Positions 10,031 through 19,449 of a DNA stretch of 64,000 nucleotides are shown here, one piece after another. Origin of the DNA: Chlorobiota bacterium (GTDB lineage: Bacteria; Bacteroidota; Ignavibacteria; OLB7); NCBI GenBank assembly GCA_016700335.1, contig CP065014.1:1029001-1093000 (forward strand), read 5' to 3'. The stretch's first letter is position 1. Each line of letters opens with the position of its first letter. The notes below the pieces were generated by a model. It saw only the letters and a list, made by a program, of their open reading frames with translations, made no database searches and was not told where the DNA came from. Both the position numbers and the translations under genes were made by a program.

Positions 10031-10731
10031 AATTGTATCCATAAAATCTAATTTCTTAGAAAAATAAATATAGCAAATTGAATTTTAAATTTATCCAAAT
10101 GTTTAGGTTGTAACAGTTTTAAATTATAAGCATAAAAATATTAATCTATATAATTACAAAATATACTAAAAGTTATGATTAGACTAGTAATACCATATTA
10201 TGCTGTATTCGTGATACAGAGATGAATCAGATGAATAAAAAGGAGATACAAAAGATATAAAGAAAATGAAGTTAAGTGAGGTAAAGAAGTAAGGTTTGAA
10301 AAATTATAAATTAAAAATTAAAAAAAATAAATGAATAATAAACATGAAGAATAAAAAATATTGGGTGGTAAGTCTGCTCTTGTTGTAGTTATGTGTGGGT
10401 ATTATCTTGCAGCCCAGATACTGCCCCAAGTAATTATTTCTTGCATCAGAATATTAGAGAATCTAAGATAAAATATGGTAACCCAATAGGAAAATATTTA
10501 CCATACATATTTGAAGATGTAGCTGGTTATATAGAGAGTCATTAAAATTAACAATACTGATTTATTAAATTAATAATTGAGTCATTATTTATTGAATATC
10601 AATACATTAAAAATAAATTTATTAACTGTTGTATCAAATTACAAAAGATGCTATCCTTTTGGGTCAGACTCTTCTATTTAATTTTTAAAGGAATTGATTT
10701 TATAATATTGATTAACTTTAAACAGTACCAA
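10031..10731. other. Gene-poor intergenic region
   Basis: About 700 bp of very AT-rich DNA between the direct repeat and the end of nuoF. No intact gene, tRNA or clear regulatory site is visible. The only hint of coding is a short stretch at 10344-10545, listed separately as a possible remnant. The rest shows stops in all frames. Confidence 0.6.
10344..10545 (+). pseudogene. Possible remnant of a small lipoprotein gene
   Basis: ATG at 10344 begins MKNKKYWVVSLLLL, a plausible signal peptide, but meets TAG after 14 codons. A different frame then stays open to TAA at 10543-10545, reading VLSCSPDTAPSNYFLHQN and onward, with a lipobox-like LSC. A signal peptide in one frame leading to a lipobox in another suggests a frameshifted small lipoprotein. 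The stretch is short, so chance is a real alternative. Confidence 0.25.
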
Positions 10732-12060
10732 TTATTTATGAGCCAATAATCTCTCTCGTAATGAATGAACTACATTTAAAATTGGTAATTCTAAGTTTGG
10801 TTTAACAATTGACTCAAATTCAGAACGCAATCTTGTAATTGTATGTCTAGTTGGCCAAGCAGCCGCATCTCCTAATGCACAAATTGTATTTCCCTCAATA
10901 TTATTTGCGATATCTACCAATAAATCTAAGTCATTACTAGAAGCTTCACCAGCAACTACTCGAGTTAAAATCTTTTCTAACCAACCACAACCTTCCCTAC
11001 AAGGAGTGCATTGACCACAAGATTCATGATGATAAAATTTAATCAATCTTAATAACATCTTTGGTATATCAGTATCTTCATCCATAACAATTATACCGGC
11101 TGTTCCAATTGATGAACCAGCAGATTTTAAAGCAGGATTATCCATCATTACTCCATCTAATTGATCTGCTCTTAAAATCGGCATAGAGCTTCCTCCTGGT
11201 ATTACTGCTTTCAATTTTTTGTTTTTCCAAACACCACCTCCTAAATCATTAATTATATCAAGTATTGGTAATCCAGTAGGTACTTCATAAATACCTGGTT
11301 TGTTCACATGCCCAGATATTCCTACTAAAATTGTACCTGGATGTTTTGGTGCTCCAATTTTTGAATAATCTTCCCAACCTAATTTAAGTATTACTGGAAC
11401 ATTAGCTAAAGTTTCTACGTTATTTATTGTTGTTGGCATTCCCCATAAGCCAACTCCTGCTGGAAAAGGTGGCTTAACCCTTGGATAACCTCTATCTCCT
11501 TCAAGTGAGGTCATTAAAGCTGTTTCTTCACCACAAATATATGCACCAGCACCTTTATGAATTACAATGTCAAGAGAGTAGTCATGACCAAATGTAGATT
11601 TCATCTTATCTCCAACAAGACCTGAATCATAAGCATCTTTAAGTGCTGTTTCCATAAGGTTTACCCACTTATGATATTCACCTCTAATGTATATAAAAGC
11701 CTTATTTATACCCATTGCAAAACCTGCAATCAGAATCCCTTCAATTAATTGATGAGGATTGTATTCAAATATCTGCCTATCCTTAAAAGATCCAGGTTCA
11801 CTTTCATCTCCATTAATTGCTAAATATTTTGGTTTCTCATTTCCCTTTGGCATAAAACTCCACTTCATCCCAGTTGAAAATCCTGCTCCACCACGCCCAG
11901 CCAAACCTGATTTCTTTACTTCATCAATCAATTCTGATTGAGTCATTGTAATTGCTTTCTTGTACATCTCATATCCACCATTTGATTTATAAACACTAAG
12001 CTTATAAAGCTCTGGAATTTCTGGTAGAATTAATTTTGGGAAGTCTTTATATTGTAGCAT
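10732..12060 (-). CDS. nuoF: NADH-quinone oxidoreductase subunit F
   Basis: The 51-kDa-type, NADH-binding subunit of respiratory complex I. It carries FMN and one 4Fe-4S cluster and passes electrons from NADH into the complex at the cytoplasmic face. At 442 residues it has the normal NuoF length. Visible motifs are the glycine-rich FMN/NADH loop GLAGRGGAGF (about residues 52-61), GDESEPGSFKDR, the cluster motif ESCGQCTPCREG (about 346-357) and the later cluster cysteine in NTICALGD (about 394). There is no N-terminal NuoE/thioredoxin-like fusion and no C-terminal ferredoxin extension, so it is not the long HydB/HoxF type of bifurcating hydrogenase. No nuoE, nuoG or other complex I gene adjoins it, which is unusual. 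A consensus-like promoter lies 24-53 bp upstream. Confidence 0.95.
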   Translation of the reverse strand: MLQYKDFPKLILPEIPELYKLSVYKSNGGYEMYKKAITMTQSELIDEVKKSGLAGRGGAGFSTGMKWSFMPKGNEKPKYLAINGDESEPGSFKDRQIFEYNPHQLIEGILIAGFAMGINKAFIYIRGEYHKWVNLMETALKDAYDSGLVGDKMKSTFGHDYSLDIVIHKGAGAYICGEETALMTSLEGDRGYPRVKPPFPAGVGLWGMPTTINNVETLANVPVILKLGWEDYSKIGAPKHPGTILVGISGHVNKPGIYEVPTGLPILDIINDLGGGVWKNKKLKAVIPGGSSMPILRADQLDGVMMDNPALKSAGSSIGTAGIIVMDEDTDIPKMLLRLIKFYHHESCGQCTPCREGCGWLEKILTRVVAGEASSNDLDLLVDIANNIEGNTICALGDAAAWPTRHTITRLRSEFESIVKPNLELPILNVVHSLRERLLAHK

Positions 12061-12083
12061 AAATTAGAAATAAATTTAAAATG

Positions 12084-12113
12084 CAAAATTAACTTGTATT
12101 ATTTTACAAACAA
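12084..12113 (-). promoter_or_regulatory. Promoter of nuoF (Bacteroidota type)
   Basis: On the minus strand, TTG (complement of 12111-12113), 19 bp, then TAATTTTG (complement of 12084-12091) match the Bacteroidota primary-sigma pattern TTG-N17-23-TAnnTTTG. The box ends 23 bp before the nuoF start codon. This is the best-matching promoter in the window. Confidence 0.6.
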
Positions 12114-12165
12114 AGAATAAAAGTAATTTGATTTACTTTACTTAAAATTTATGAAAATATTTTTT

Positions 12166-12173
12166 TAGCTTTG
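12166..12173 (+). promoter_or_regulatory. Candidate -7 box for the aldehyde dehydrogenase gene
   Basis: TAGCTTTG fits TAnnTTTG, 168 bp before the start codon. No TTG is seen at the expected -33 distance, so the assignment is tentative. Confidence 0.3.
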
Positions 12174-12341
12174 CAAATTTTTTTGGAGATTTATAAATTC
12201 TTTATTTTTCTTCTAAAAATATTATGATTTTAATCTTCGAATTAAAAAATTGAAGGTTAATTAATTTTTAAATCTAGATATAAAACTTATATTGCTTGTA
12301 TTAATTTGTAAAAATATATTTTCAAATAATTCTATAATTAA

Positions 12342-13859
12342 ATGTCTGAACAAACAAACAATTCAATAGCTTTAATTTCACCTAGTAAAACTACATTAGA
12401 TCAGAATGGATTATGTAGATATGGTAAAATGTTGATTAATGGTGAATGGGTAAATTCTATTAACGGAGAAACATTCAAAGCTATTTATCCTGGGAATGGC
12501 AAGGTAATTGCTAATGTTGCATCGGCTAATTCTGAAGATGTTGATTTGGCTGTTAAGGCTGCTCGTAAAGCTTTCGATGAAGGGGGATATAGAAAAATGA
12601 ATGGTGCTGATAGAGGAAAGTTGTTGTGGAAAATTGCTGATTTAATGGAACAAAATATTGAAGAACTTGCTGAGCTTGAAACTTTAAATAATGGCAAACC
12701 ACTTGTTGAATCTCTAAAGGTTGATCTGCCACAATCAATTGAATGCTTTAGATATTTTGCTGGATGGGCAGGAAAAACAACAGGTGAAACAATTGAACCA
12801 AATACAAAAGGAGCAAATGCTCTTACTTTTACCTTAAGAGAGCCTATTGGTGTATGTGGTCAAATAATTCCTTGGAATTTTCCATTACAAATGGCTGCTT
12901 GGAAAATAGCTCCTGCAATTGCTTGTGGTAATACTATTGTTATCAAACCTGCAGAACAAACTTCTTTATCCATTTTAAGACTAGGTGAACTAATGATGGA
13001 AGCTGGAGTTCCTAATGGTGTTATTAATATTATTACAGGTCTTGGTGTTAGAGCTGGTGGACCATTAGTAGATCATCCATTAGTAGATAAAATAGCATTT
13101 ACTGGTTCGGTTGAAGTTGGTAAAATTATTATGAAAAATGCCTCAAATACACTGAAAAAAGTAACACTTGAATTAGGAGGAAAATCTCCTCATGTTGTTT
13201 TCGCTGATAGTAATATTGAACTTGCTGCTAAAGTTGCATTAATGGGAATTTTCTTTAACTCAGGGCAAATGTGTACAGCTGGAAGCCGCATTATTGTTGA
13301 AGCTTCAGCTAAAGATGAGTTTATGAATGTGTTAACTAGTCGTGCCAAATCAATGATTGTTGGTGATCCACTTCATCCAAAAACTAGAACTGGTTCACTA
13401 GTAAGTCAAGAACAATTAGATAGAGTTTTAAGTTATATAGAAAAGGGTAAAAATGAAGGTGCAAATATCTTAGTTGGTGGAGAAAGAGTTGGGGTTGAAG
13501 GATTTTATTTACAACCTACTATTTTTGATAATGTTAATAATAATATGACAATTGCACAAGAAGAAATTTTTGGTCCTGTTGCTTCTGTAATTACTTTTGA
13601 TGGAATAGATGAAGCTATAAAAATTGCTAATGATTCATCTTTTGGGTTAGCAGCTGGAGTTTGGACAAATGATATTAAAAAAGCTATTAGATTTGCAAAA
13701 AGTGTTAAGGCTGGTAGTATTTGGGTAAACACGTATAATATGACTGATAATGCACTACCTTTTGGTGGTTTCAAAGAATCTGGTATTGGAAGAGAAATGG
13801 GTAAAGCAGCAATGGATATTTATACTGAAACTAAAACTGTTTGGATAGATTTAAATTAA
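12342..13859 (+). CDS. NAD(P)-dependent aldehyde dehydrogenase
   Basis: Oxidises an aldehyde to its carboxylate with NAD(P)+; cytoplasmic. At 505 residues it has the usual length of the ALDH class 1/2 and betaine-aldehyde dehydrogenase group. Visible motifs are the Rossmann/substrate segment PIGVCGQIIPWNFP, cofactor segment IAFTGSVEVG, general-base glutamate in LELGGKSPH (about Glu277), the catalytic cysteine in GQMCTAGSR (about Cys311), and EEIFGPVASV. The C-terminus PFGGFKESGIGREMG is typical of ALDH1/2 and BADH enzymes. The gene is divergent from nuoF and ends at a hairpin terminator. The substrate cannot be read from sequence and no pathway partner adjoins it. Confidence 0.92.
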   Translation: MSEQTNNSIALISPSKTTLDQNGLCRYGKMLINGEWVNSINGETFKAIYPGNGKVIANVASANSEDVDLAVKAARKAFDEGGYRKMNGADRGKLLWKIADLMEQNIEELAELETLNNGKPLVESLKVDLPQSIECFRYFAGWAGKTTGETIEPNTKGANALTFTLREPIGVCGQIIPWNFPLQMAAWKIAPAIACGNTIVIKPAEQTSLSILRLGELMMEAGVPNGVINIITGLGVRAGGPLVDHPLVDKIAFTGSVEVGKIIMKNASNTLKKVTLELGGKSPHVVFADSNIELAAKVALMGIFFNSGQMCTAGSRIIVEASAKDEFMNVLTSRAKSMIVGDPLHPKTRTGSLVSQEQLDRVLSYIEKGKNEGANILVGGERVGVEGFYLQPTIFDNVNNNMTIAQEEIFGPVASVITFDGIDEAIKIANDSSFGLAAGVWTNDIKKAIRFAKSVKAGSIWVNTYNMTDNALPFGGFKESGIGREMGKAAMDIYTETKTVWIDLN

Positions 13860-13921
13860 TTATAAATACAATATCATTAAAATATTATTAACTGAATTGT
13901 ATTTGGTTACTATTAAAATTG

Positions 13922-13966
13922 AATCCTTAAAGAAAATTAATTCTTAAAGGATTTTAATATTTTTTA
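13922..13966 (+). terminator. Terminator after the aldehyde dehydrogenase gene
   Basis: Stem aatccttaaagaa (13922-13934) pairs with ttcttaaaggatt (13941-13953) with one A-A mismatch. A T-rich run follows. It lies between convergent genes. Confidence 0.65.
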
Positions 13967-13994
13967 TGAAATAAATGTATAACATGGAATCAAA

Positions 13995-14984
13995 CTATTT
14001 CCAAGAATAAGGCATTTGATTAAAAACAATCTTTGTTCCATGAGGCTCAAGCATAAATGGCATCTCTCTATAATTAACCATACTTTCTCTTAAAGAATCC
14101 TGTTCATTTCTTTTACAATATGTCATTAAAAAACCACCCCCTCCAGCACCACAAATCTTACCTCCAAGTGCACCACCTTTAATTGCTAGATTATACATTC
14201 CATCAATTGTACTATTTGTAATTCCGCTTGCTAATTTTCTTTTTAACTCCCAATTTTTATTTAGAATCTCTCCAATTAAATCTAAATTACCTTTGTTAAG
14301 TGCTTCATAGGTTTTATATGCAAGCTCTTTAATCTCATTATGAAATTCAATATTAATTGATATGTTATCTTTTTGTTCTGACAAAATGTTGGCTGCTTTC
14401 CGAACAATATTAGTAAAGAATAACATTAAATTGCTACCAAATCTTCTTTTAATTGAAGTAGGAATATTAAATTTTTCAACAATAACACTTTCATCTTTAT
14501 TGAATTTAATACCACAAATACCACCGTAAGCAGCAATATATTGATCTTGTTTGCCAATTGGTTTGCCAAGTATATCAATTTCAATTTTACATGCTTCTTC
14601 TGCTAATCTTGATGTGTCTACATTTATTCCAAGATATTGATAAAATGCATTTAAAAGTCCTACAGTCAAAGTGGAAGATGAACCTAACCCTGAGCCTTCA
14701 GATGGAATATCAGCTAACATAGCAACTTCAAAACCATTACTCATTCCAGTCATTTTTGCAGCTTCTCTAACTAACTCATGGTTAATTTCATTTACATTAT
14801 CAACAATTTCTTTTTGAGCATAATCTACATATATTTTATCGTCATATCTTTCTTTTACAATGACATAAATATATTTGTCAATTGCTGTTGAAACTACATA
14901 ACCTCCATTCAATCTATAATAATCTGCTAAATCTGTGCCACCACCAGCAATTGAGATTCTTAGCGGTGTTTGAGTAATTATCAT
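13995..14984 (-). CDS. GHMP sugar kinase, probable heptose-7-phosphate kinase (HddA-like)
   Basis: Predicted to phosphorylate C1 of D-glycero-D-manno-heptose 7-phosphate in the GDP-heptose branch of surface polysaccharide synthesis; cytoplasmic. The 329 residues begin TPLRISIAGGGTDLADYY, the typical HddA start. The GHMP ATP-binding loop is PSEGSGLGSSST (about residues 93-104) and the C-terminal GHMP motif is CGAGGGGFLM (about 280). It lies 77 bp downstream of a sugar nucleotidyltransferase on the same strand, the usual hddA-hddC pairing. The isomerase and phosphatase of the pathway (gmhA, gmhB) are not in the window. A related GHMP kinase acting on another sugar, such as fucose or galactose, is the main alternative. 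Confidence 0.8.
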   Translation of the reverse strand: MIITQTPLRISIAGGGTDLADYYRLNGGYVVSTAIDKYIYVIVKERYDDKIYVDYAQKEIVDNVNEINHELVREAAKMTGMSNGFEVAMLADIPSEGSGLGSSSTLTVGLLNAFYQYLGINVDTSRLAEEACKIEIDILGKPIGKQDQYIAAYGGICGIKFNKDESVIVEKFNIPTSIKRRFGSNLMLFFTNIVRKAANILSEQKDNISINIEFHNEIKELAYKTYEALNKGNLDLIGEILNKNWELKRKLASGITNSTIDGMYNLAIKGGALGGKICGAGGGGFLMTYCKRNEQDSLRESMVNYREMPFMLEPHGTKIVFNQMPYSWK

Positions 14985-15061
14985 TTAAAAATATAAAGTG
15001 GGTTTATAAAATTTGGAACTAACTATTTGAGAAATTTATTTAAAAAATTATATAACTCTTA

Positions 15062-15778
15062 CTAATAATCAAAATTGAAAAATCTTTTAACTTCTTCATT
15101 TGCAATTTTTAAATTTTCATGAGTACCAATATCTCTTATATAGCAATCAAGAATTTTACCATCCATTTGTCCTATCATTTTTGACATTACATCATTTGCA
15201 AAATCATACGGAAACTTAGTTTGTTTAGAATCAAAAAAGTTAAATAAATTTTTTCTTCCAACAAAAATTCCAGATGAAGCTAAATTGTTTTTTGGAAATT
15301 GTGGTTTCTCTTCAAAATCAATAATCTTACCATTTTCATCTAAATCAACAATTCCACAGTTAGATGGATTCTTTGAATGAAATAAACCAACAGTTAACGG
15401 AAATTCATAAATATTATTAAATTCGATAAGTTCTATTAAATTAACATTGGTTAAGTTATCAGCGTACAAAATCAAAAAACTATCTTCATTTTCTATAAAA
15501 TCTTTGTTTGCTAATATAGTACCAGCACTCCCTAATAATTCACTTTCATAAACAAGTTTAATTTTAACTTTACCATTATATTCTGAACAAAACTCTATTA
15601 CTTTTTTTTGTAAGTGATGTAGATTAATGAGTACCTCAGTAACATTATTTTCTTCGAATAATTTGAACCAATAACTTAATAATGGAATTCCATTTATAGG
15701 AATCAAACATTTAGGAACTTCATCAGTTAATGGTTTTAATCTAGTACCGAATCCTCCAGCAAGTAAAAATGCTTTCAT
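15062..15778 (-). CDS. Sugar nucleotidyltransferase (HddC-like)
   Basis: Predicted to couple a sugar 1-phosphate to a nucleotide, most likely D-glycero-D-manno-heptose 1-phosphate to GTP given the adjacent HddA-like kinase. The first 11 residues, MKAFLLAGGFG, followed by TRLKPLT and PKCLIPINGIP, form the nucleotide-binding signature of the family. The metal-binding aspartate is in LILYADNL, and GIVDLDENGKIIDFEEKP is the usual mid-domain motif. I place the start at 15778, because a longer frame to 15925 would add 49 residues with no family similarity and run into the upstream gene. The protein is then 238 residues, normal for HddC and RmlA-like transferases. GTP versus another nucleotide cannot be decided from sequence. 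Confidence 0.82.
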   Translation of the reverse strand: MKAFLLAGGFGTRLKPLTDEVPKCLIPINGIPLLSYWFKLFEENNVTEVLINLHHLQKKVIEFCSEYNGKVKIKLVYESELLGSAGTILANKDFIENEDSFLILYADNLTNVNLIELIEFNNIYEFPLTVGLFHSKNPSNCGIVDLDENGKIIDFEEKPQFPKNNLASSGIFVGRKNLFNFFDSKQTKFPYDFANDVMSKMIGQMDGKILDCYIRDIGTHENLKIANEEVKRFFNFDY

Positions 15779-15848
15779 GTTAGTTGCAAAAATAGTAAAG
15801 AATTTTGGTTTGAACTCTACACAACTATTTAATTGAATTATAATAACA

Positions 15849-16514
15849 TTAAAAAAAACTAACAGAATCATTAAATGATTTCTTCTTAATTTTTGGCACT
15901 TGAGCATTACGTTCAGGTAATCCACATACTAAAATTAAATAAGGTCTTTCATTATTAGATCTATTCAAAATAGTATTTAAAAAATTCATAGGGCTTGGAG
16001 TATGTGTAAGAGTTGCAATACCTGAAAAATGCAAAGCAGCAATAAGAAAACCTACAGAAATTCCTACAGATTCTTGAACATAGTAATTTTTAACTTGTAT
16101 TCCATTATTTTGTATCTGATAACTTTCCCCAAAAACGACTATTAAAAATGGAGCAACTTCTAAAAATTCTTTTTTCTCATCAGTACCTAATTGAGCAATT
16201 GCTTTAAGCCATTCAGGAGAAGCCCTTTTAGTATAAAATTCATGTTCTTCTTCTTCAGCTTTTTCTCTAATTTCTTTCTTTAAAATTTTATCTGAAACAA
16301 CAACAAAATGCCATGGTTGCTGATTTGCACCGCTTGGAGCTGTTAAAGCTGAAGCTATACAATTTTCAATAACTTGGATGTCAATTTCTTCTGATGAAAA
16401 ATTTCTAACAGTTCGGCGTTGTTTAATATTTCTAAAAAATGCATCTGAACTACTCTTCATCTCTTCATTTGAAAACCCTTTAAATTGAAGTTTAGTAAAT
16501 GTTGGATTTGACAT
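15849..16514 (-). CDS. Nitroreductase-family flavoprotein
   Basis: An FMN-dependent NAD(P)H oxidoreductase of the nitroreductase fold, cytoplasmic. Its 221 residues carry the N-terminal FMN-binding motif RRTVRNFSSEE (about residues 33-43), APSGANQQPWHFVVV (about 60-74), and the C-terminal segment GIATLTHTPSPMNFL. The QPW motif and the 'RxxRxF' start are family hallmarks. The physiological substrate is rarely known for this family and nothing here indicates one. It is the first gene of a same-strand run with the HddC- and HddA-like genes (70 bp and 77 bp gaps), which may be an operon, though a link to heptose synthesis is not established. Confidence 0.88.
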   Translation of the reverse strand: MSNPTFTKLQFKGFSNEEMKSSSDAFFRNIKQRRTVRNFSSEEIDIQVIENCIASALTAPSGANQQPWHFVVVSDKILKKEIREKAEEEEHEFYTKRASPEWLKAIAQLGTDEKKEFLEVAPFLIVVFGESYQIQNNGIQVKNYYVQESVGISVGFLIAALHFSGIATLTHTPSPMNFLNTILNRSNNERPYLILVCGLPERNAQVPKIKKKSFNDSVSFF

Positions 16515-16665
16515 TTAGAATTGTTTGTTTAGGTTTAAATATTATTAAATTACAATTTAATTCTTTACTGTTTTAAATTAAATTCAGTCTGATTCCCAAA
16601 AATCATTTTAAACAGAAAATTATTAAATTTAATTTTCGGAATGTGATTTCTCAACTAAATTATAT

Positions 16666-16673
16666 TATCTTTG
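16666..16673 (+). promoter_or_regulatory. Candidate -7 box for topA
   Basis: TATCTTTG matches TAnnTTTG exactly and is followed by GC-containing bases. It lies 140 bp before the topA TTG start, in the 299-bp gap between divergent genes. The remainder of this gap shows no gene or repeat. Confidence 0.45.
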
Positions 16674-16813
16674 CGACCGTTTTATAAAACTATGAATCTA
16701 TTTTCAAAGCTTCTAATTATTAAAGTTTTTAAATTAATATTTATATTTCCATTAAATTATTCTTAGTTTCTACAATAAATTTAATTATCATTCAAAATTA
16801 AAAAAATAAAATA

Positions 16814-19393
16814 TTGTCAAGAACATTAGTTATTGTTGAGTCACCAACTAAAGCAAAAACCATAAAATCTTTTTTACCTTCAAATTATGTTATTGAGGCA
16901 TCCCTTGGTAATGTGAGAGATTTGCCAGCTAATGCTTCAGAAATTCCTGAGTCTTTAAAAAAAGAGAAATGGGCTAGAATTGGTGTAGATACTACTAATG
17001 GTTTTAAACCATTATATATTATATCTCCGTCTAAAGTTAAAACAATAAAAAAATTAAAAGATTTATTAAAAGAATCTGATGAGTTAATAATTGCAACTGA
17101 CGAAGACCGTGAGGGGGAATCAATTGGTTGGCATTTACTTGAAGCATTAAAGCCAAAAGTTAAAGTTAAAAGAATGGTTTTTCACGAAATAACAAAACCT
17201 GCAATTGAGTTAGCTTTAGCAAATACTCGCGAATTGGATACTAAATTAGTAAAAGCCCAAGAAGCTAGAAGAATAATTGATAGACTTTTTGGTTATACAC
17301 TTTCTCCTTTATTATGGAAGAAAGTTGCACCAGGATTATCAGCAGGTAGAGTGCAATCTGTTGCTGTAAGGGTAATTGTTATTCGTGAATTAGAAAGAAG
17401 GGCATTTAGAAATGCTAATTTTTATGACTTAAAAGCTGAGTTAAATAAAAATAATTCTACTCAAAAATTTGAAGCAATCCTTACAACATTAAATGGAAAA
17501 AGAATTGCAACTGGTAAGGATTTTAATTCAGAAACTGGTAAGCTAATTGATGGAAAAGATGTAATATTGTTAAATAGTAATGAAGCTGAAAAGTTAGTAG
17601 AAAATTTAGCTAAAAGTAATTTTGTAGTTTTAAGCATCGATGAAAAAGAAGAATTAAGAAAACCTTCTCCTCCATTTATTACTTCTACGTTACAACAAGA
17701 ATCCAATAGAAAGCTAGGGCTTTCTGCACGCGATACAATGCGTGTGGCTCAAGGTTTGTACGAAAAAGGGTTTATAACTTATATGAGAACTGATTCTGTA
17801 AATCTTTCTCAAACTGCTTTGGATTCAATTAGAGAGAGTGTAATTACTAGATATGGGAATGAATATTTAAGTAAAGTTGAAAGAAAATTTACTACAAAAT
17901 CAAAGTTAGCCCAAGAAGCCCATGAAGCTATAAGACCTTCTGCAGAGGGCATGCCAACTTCTCAAGAATTGAAATTATCTGGTGATGAAGCAAATTTATA
18001 TGAACTAATTTGGAAACGTTCAATTGCTACTCAAATGGCAGAAGCAAGAATAAAATTTGTATCTGCAAACATTAAATCTGGTGATGCAATCTTCCGATCA
18101 ACTGGCAGAAGAGTTGACTTCCAAGGTTTTTTCAGAGCTTATGTTGAAGGTGTTGACGATCCGGAAGCTGCACTTGAAGATAAAGACGCACCATTACCTT
18201 ATTTAAATATAAATGAAATCTTAAATTGCAATGATCTTAATGCAATTAGTCATACAACAAAACCTCCAGCAAGATATACAGAAGCTACTATTATTCAAAC
18301 TTTAGAGAAAGAAGGAGTTGGCAGACCAAGTACTTATGCAACTATAATTAATACTATTCAAGATAGAGGTTACGTTCGTAAAATTAGTGGACAGTTAGTT
18401 CCTACTTTTACAGCAATGGCTGTAACTTCACTTTTAGAAAAACATTTTCCTCATTTAGTTAATTTGAGCTTTACTGCTCAAATGGAGGAAACCCTTGATA
18501 ATATTGCAACAGGTGGTGAATATTCAGTGAACTATTTAGAAGAATTTTATAATGGTGAAAATGGTTTGGATAACACTGTAAAAACTAGAGAAAAAGATAT
18601 TGACCCACGTGAGGCTTGTACTATTGTTTTACCAGGGCTTTCAGCTGAAGTTAGAGTTGGAAAATGGGGAGCATTTATTGAAACTGTTTATGATGGTGAG
18701 TTAACAAGGGCATCACTGCCTGAAAATACTACTCCAGCAGATTTAAACGATGAAATTGCACAACAAATTATTCTTAATAAATTAGCTACTCCAGAGTCTA
18801 TCGGTGAATTTCCTTCAACTAATCAACCAATATATTTAAGAACAGGTCCTTACGGATCATACGTTCAGTTAGGAGATGAAGATAAAGCAAAAAGAACTTC
18901 TTTGCCAAAAGGTATTACATTAGAAAATATAACTTTAGCTCAAGCTATCTCTCTTTTAGAGCTTCCAAAAGTTATTGGACAACATCCTGAAACTGGTAAA
19001 GAAATTAGGGTAAATATAGGTAGATTCGGACCATATGTAGAACATAATAAAGAATATGCTTCACTCAAATCTACCGATAATATTTTTAATATAGGTTTAG
19101 ATAGAGCTTTAGAACTTTATGAATTAAAAAAATTAGGGGGGACTAAAAGAGGGTTGTTAAGAATTGTTGGAACACATCCAATTGATAATAGTCCAATTGA
19201 GCTTTATAGTGGTTTGAGAGGTCGTTCATCGTATATTAAATGTGGTGATATTAATGCCCCAATACCTAAAGAAAAACAAGTTGATACTATAACTTTAGAA
19301 GAATGTATAGAGATTATTGCCGAAAGAAAAGCTAACCCTCCAATTGTTATTGAGAAAAAGAAAACTTCTCCGAGAAAAAAGAAAGCTATTTAA
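16814..19393 (+). CDS. topA: DNA topoisomerase I
   Basis: Type IA topoisomerase that relaxes negative supercoils by cutting and rejoining one DNA strand. It is 859 residues. The Toprim domain runs from LVIVESPTKAKTI (near residue 5) to ATDEDREGESIGWHL (about residues 95-109), which holds the metal-binding acidic residues. The catalytic tyrosine is in FITYMRTDS (Tyr323, matching E. coli Tyr319). PSTYATIINTIQDRGY follows in the central domain. The C-terminus has repeated topoisomerase-I C-terminal modules (GPYGSYVQLG, GRFGPYVEH, SGLRGRSSYIK) instead of zinc ribbons, and ends in a Lys-rich tail. The start is TTG at 16814; no ATG or GTG precedes the conserved N-terminus. Confidence 0.96.
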   Translation: MSRTLVIVESPTKAKTIKSFLPSNYVIEASLGNVRDLPANASEIPESLKKEKWARIGVDTTNGFKPLYIISPSKVKTIKKLKDLLKESDELIIATDEDREGESIGWHLLEALKPKVKVKRMVFHEITKPAIELALANTRELDTKLVKAQEARRIIDRLFGYTLSPLLWKKVAPGLSAGRVQSVAVRVIVIRELERRAFRNANFYDLKAELNKNNSTQKFEAILTTLNGKRIATGKDFNSETGKLIDGKDVILLNSNEAEKLVENLAKSNFVVLSIDEKEELRKPSPPFITSTLQQESNRKLGLSARDTMRVAQGLYEKGFITYMRTDSVNLSQTALDSIRESVITRYGNEYLSKVERKFTTKSKLAQEAHEAIRPSAEGMPTSQELKLSGDEANLYELIWKRSIATQMAEARIKFVSANIKSGDAIFRSTGRRVDFQGFFRAYVEGVDDPEAALEDKDAPLPYLNINEILNCNDLNAISHTTKPPARYTEATIIQTLEKEGVGRPSTYATIINTIQDRGYVRKISGQLVPTFTAMAVTSLLEKHFPHLVNLSFTAQMEETLDNIATGGEYSVNYLEEFYNGENGLDNTVKTREKDIDPREACTIVLPGLSAEVRVGKWGAFIETVYDGELTRASLPENTTPADLNDEIAQQIILNKLATPESIGEFPSTNQPIYLRTGPYGSYVQLGDEDKAKRTSLPKGITLENITLAQAISLLELPKVIGQHPETGKEIRVNIGRFGPYVEHNKEYASLKSTDNIFNIGLDRALELYELKKLGGTKRGLLRIVGTHPIDNSPIELYSGLRGRSSYIKCGDINAPIPKEKQVDTITLEECIEIIAERKANPPIVIEKKKTSPRKKKAI

Positions 19394-19410
19394 TTGCGAA
19401 TATTTAATAT

Positions 19411-19449
19411 AAAAAATGAGAATTATATAAAATTAATTCTCATTTTTTT
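19411..19449. terminator. Bidirectional terminator between topA and the convergent small gene
   Basis: Arm aaaaaatgagaatta (19411-19425) pairs with taattctcattttttt (19434-19449). Both strands have a T-run after the stem. It overlaps the last codons of the minus-strand gene that ends at 19440. Confidence 0.75.

Noticed and set aside
15779..15925. A 49-residue N-terminal extension of the nucleotidyltransferase
   Set aside because: The family start motif MKAFLLAGG begins at the internal ATG (15778), and the extension would overlap the nitroreductase gene.
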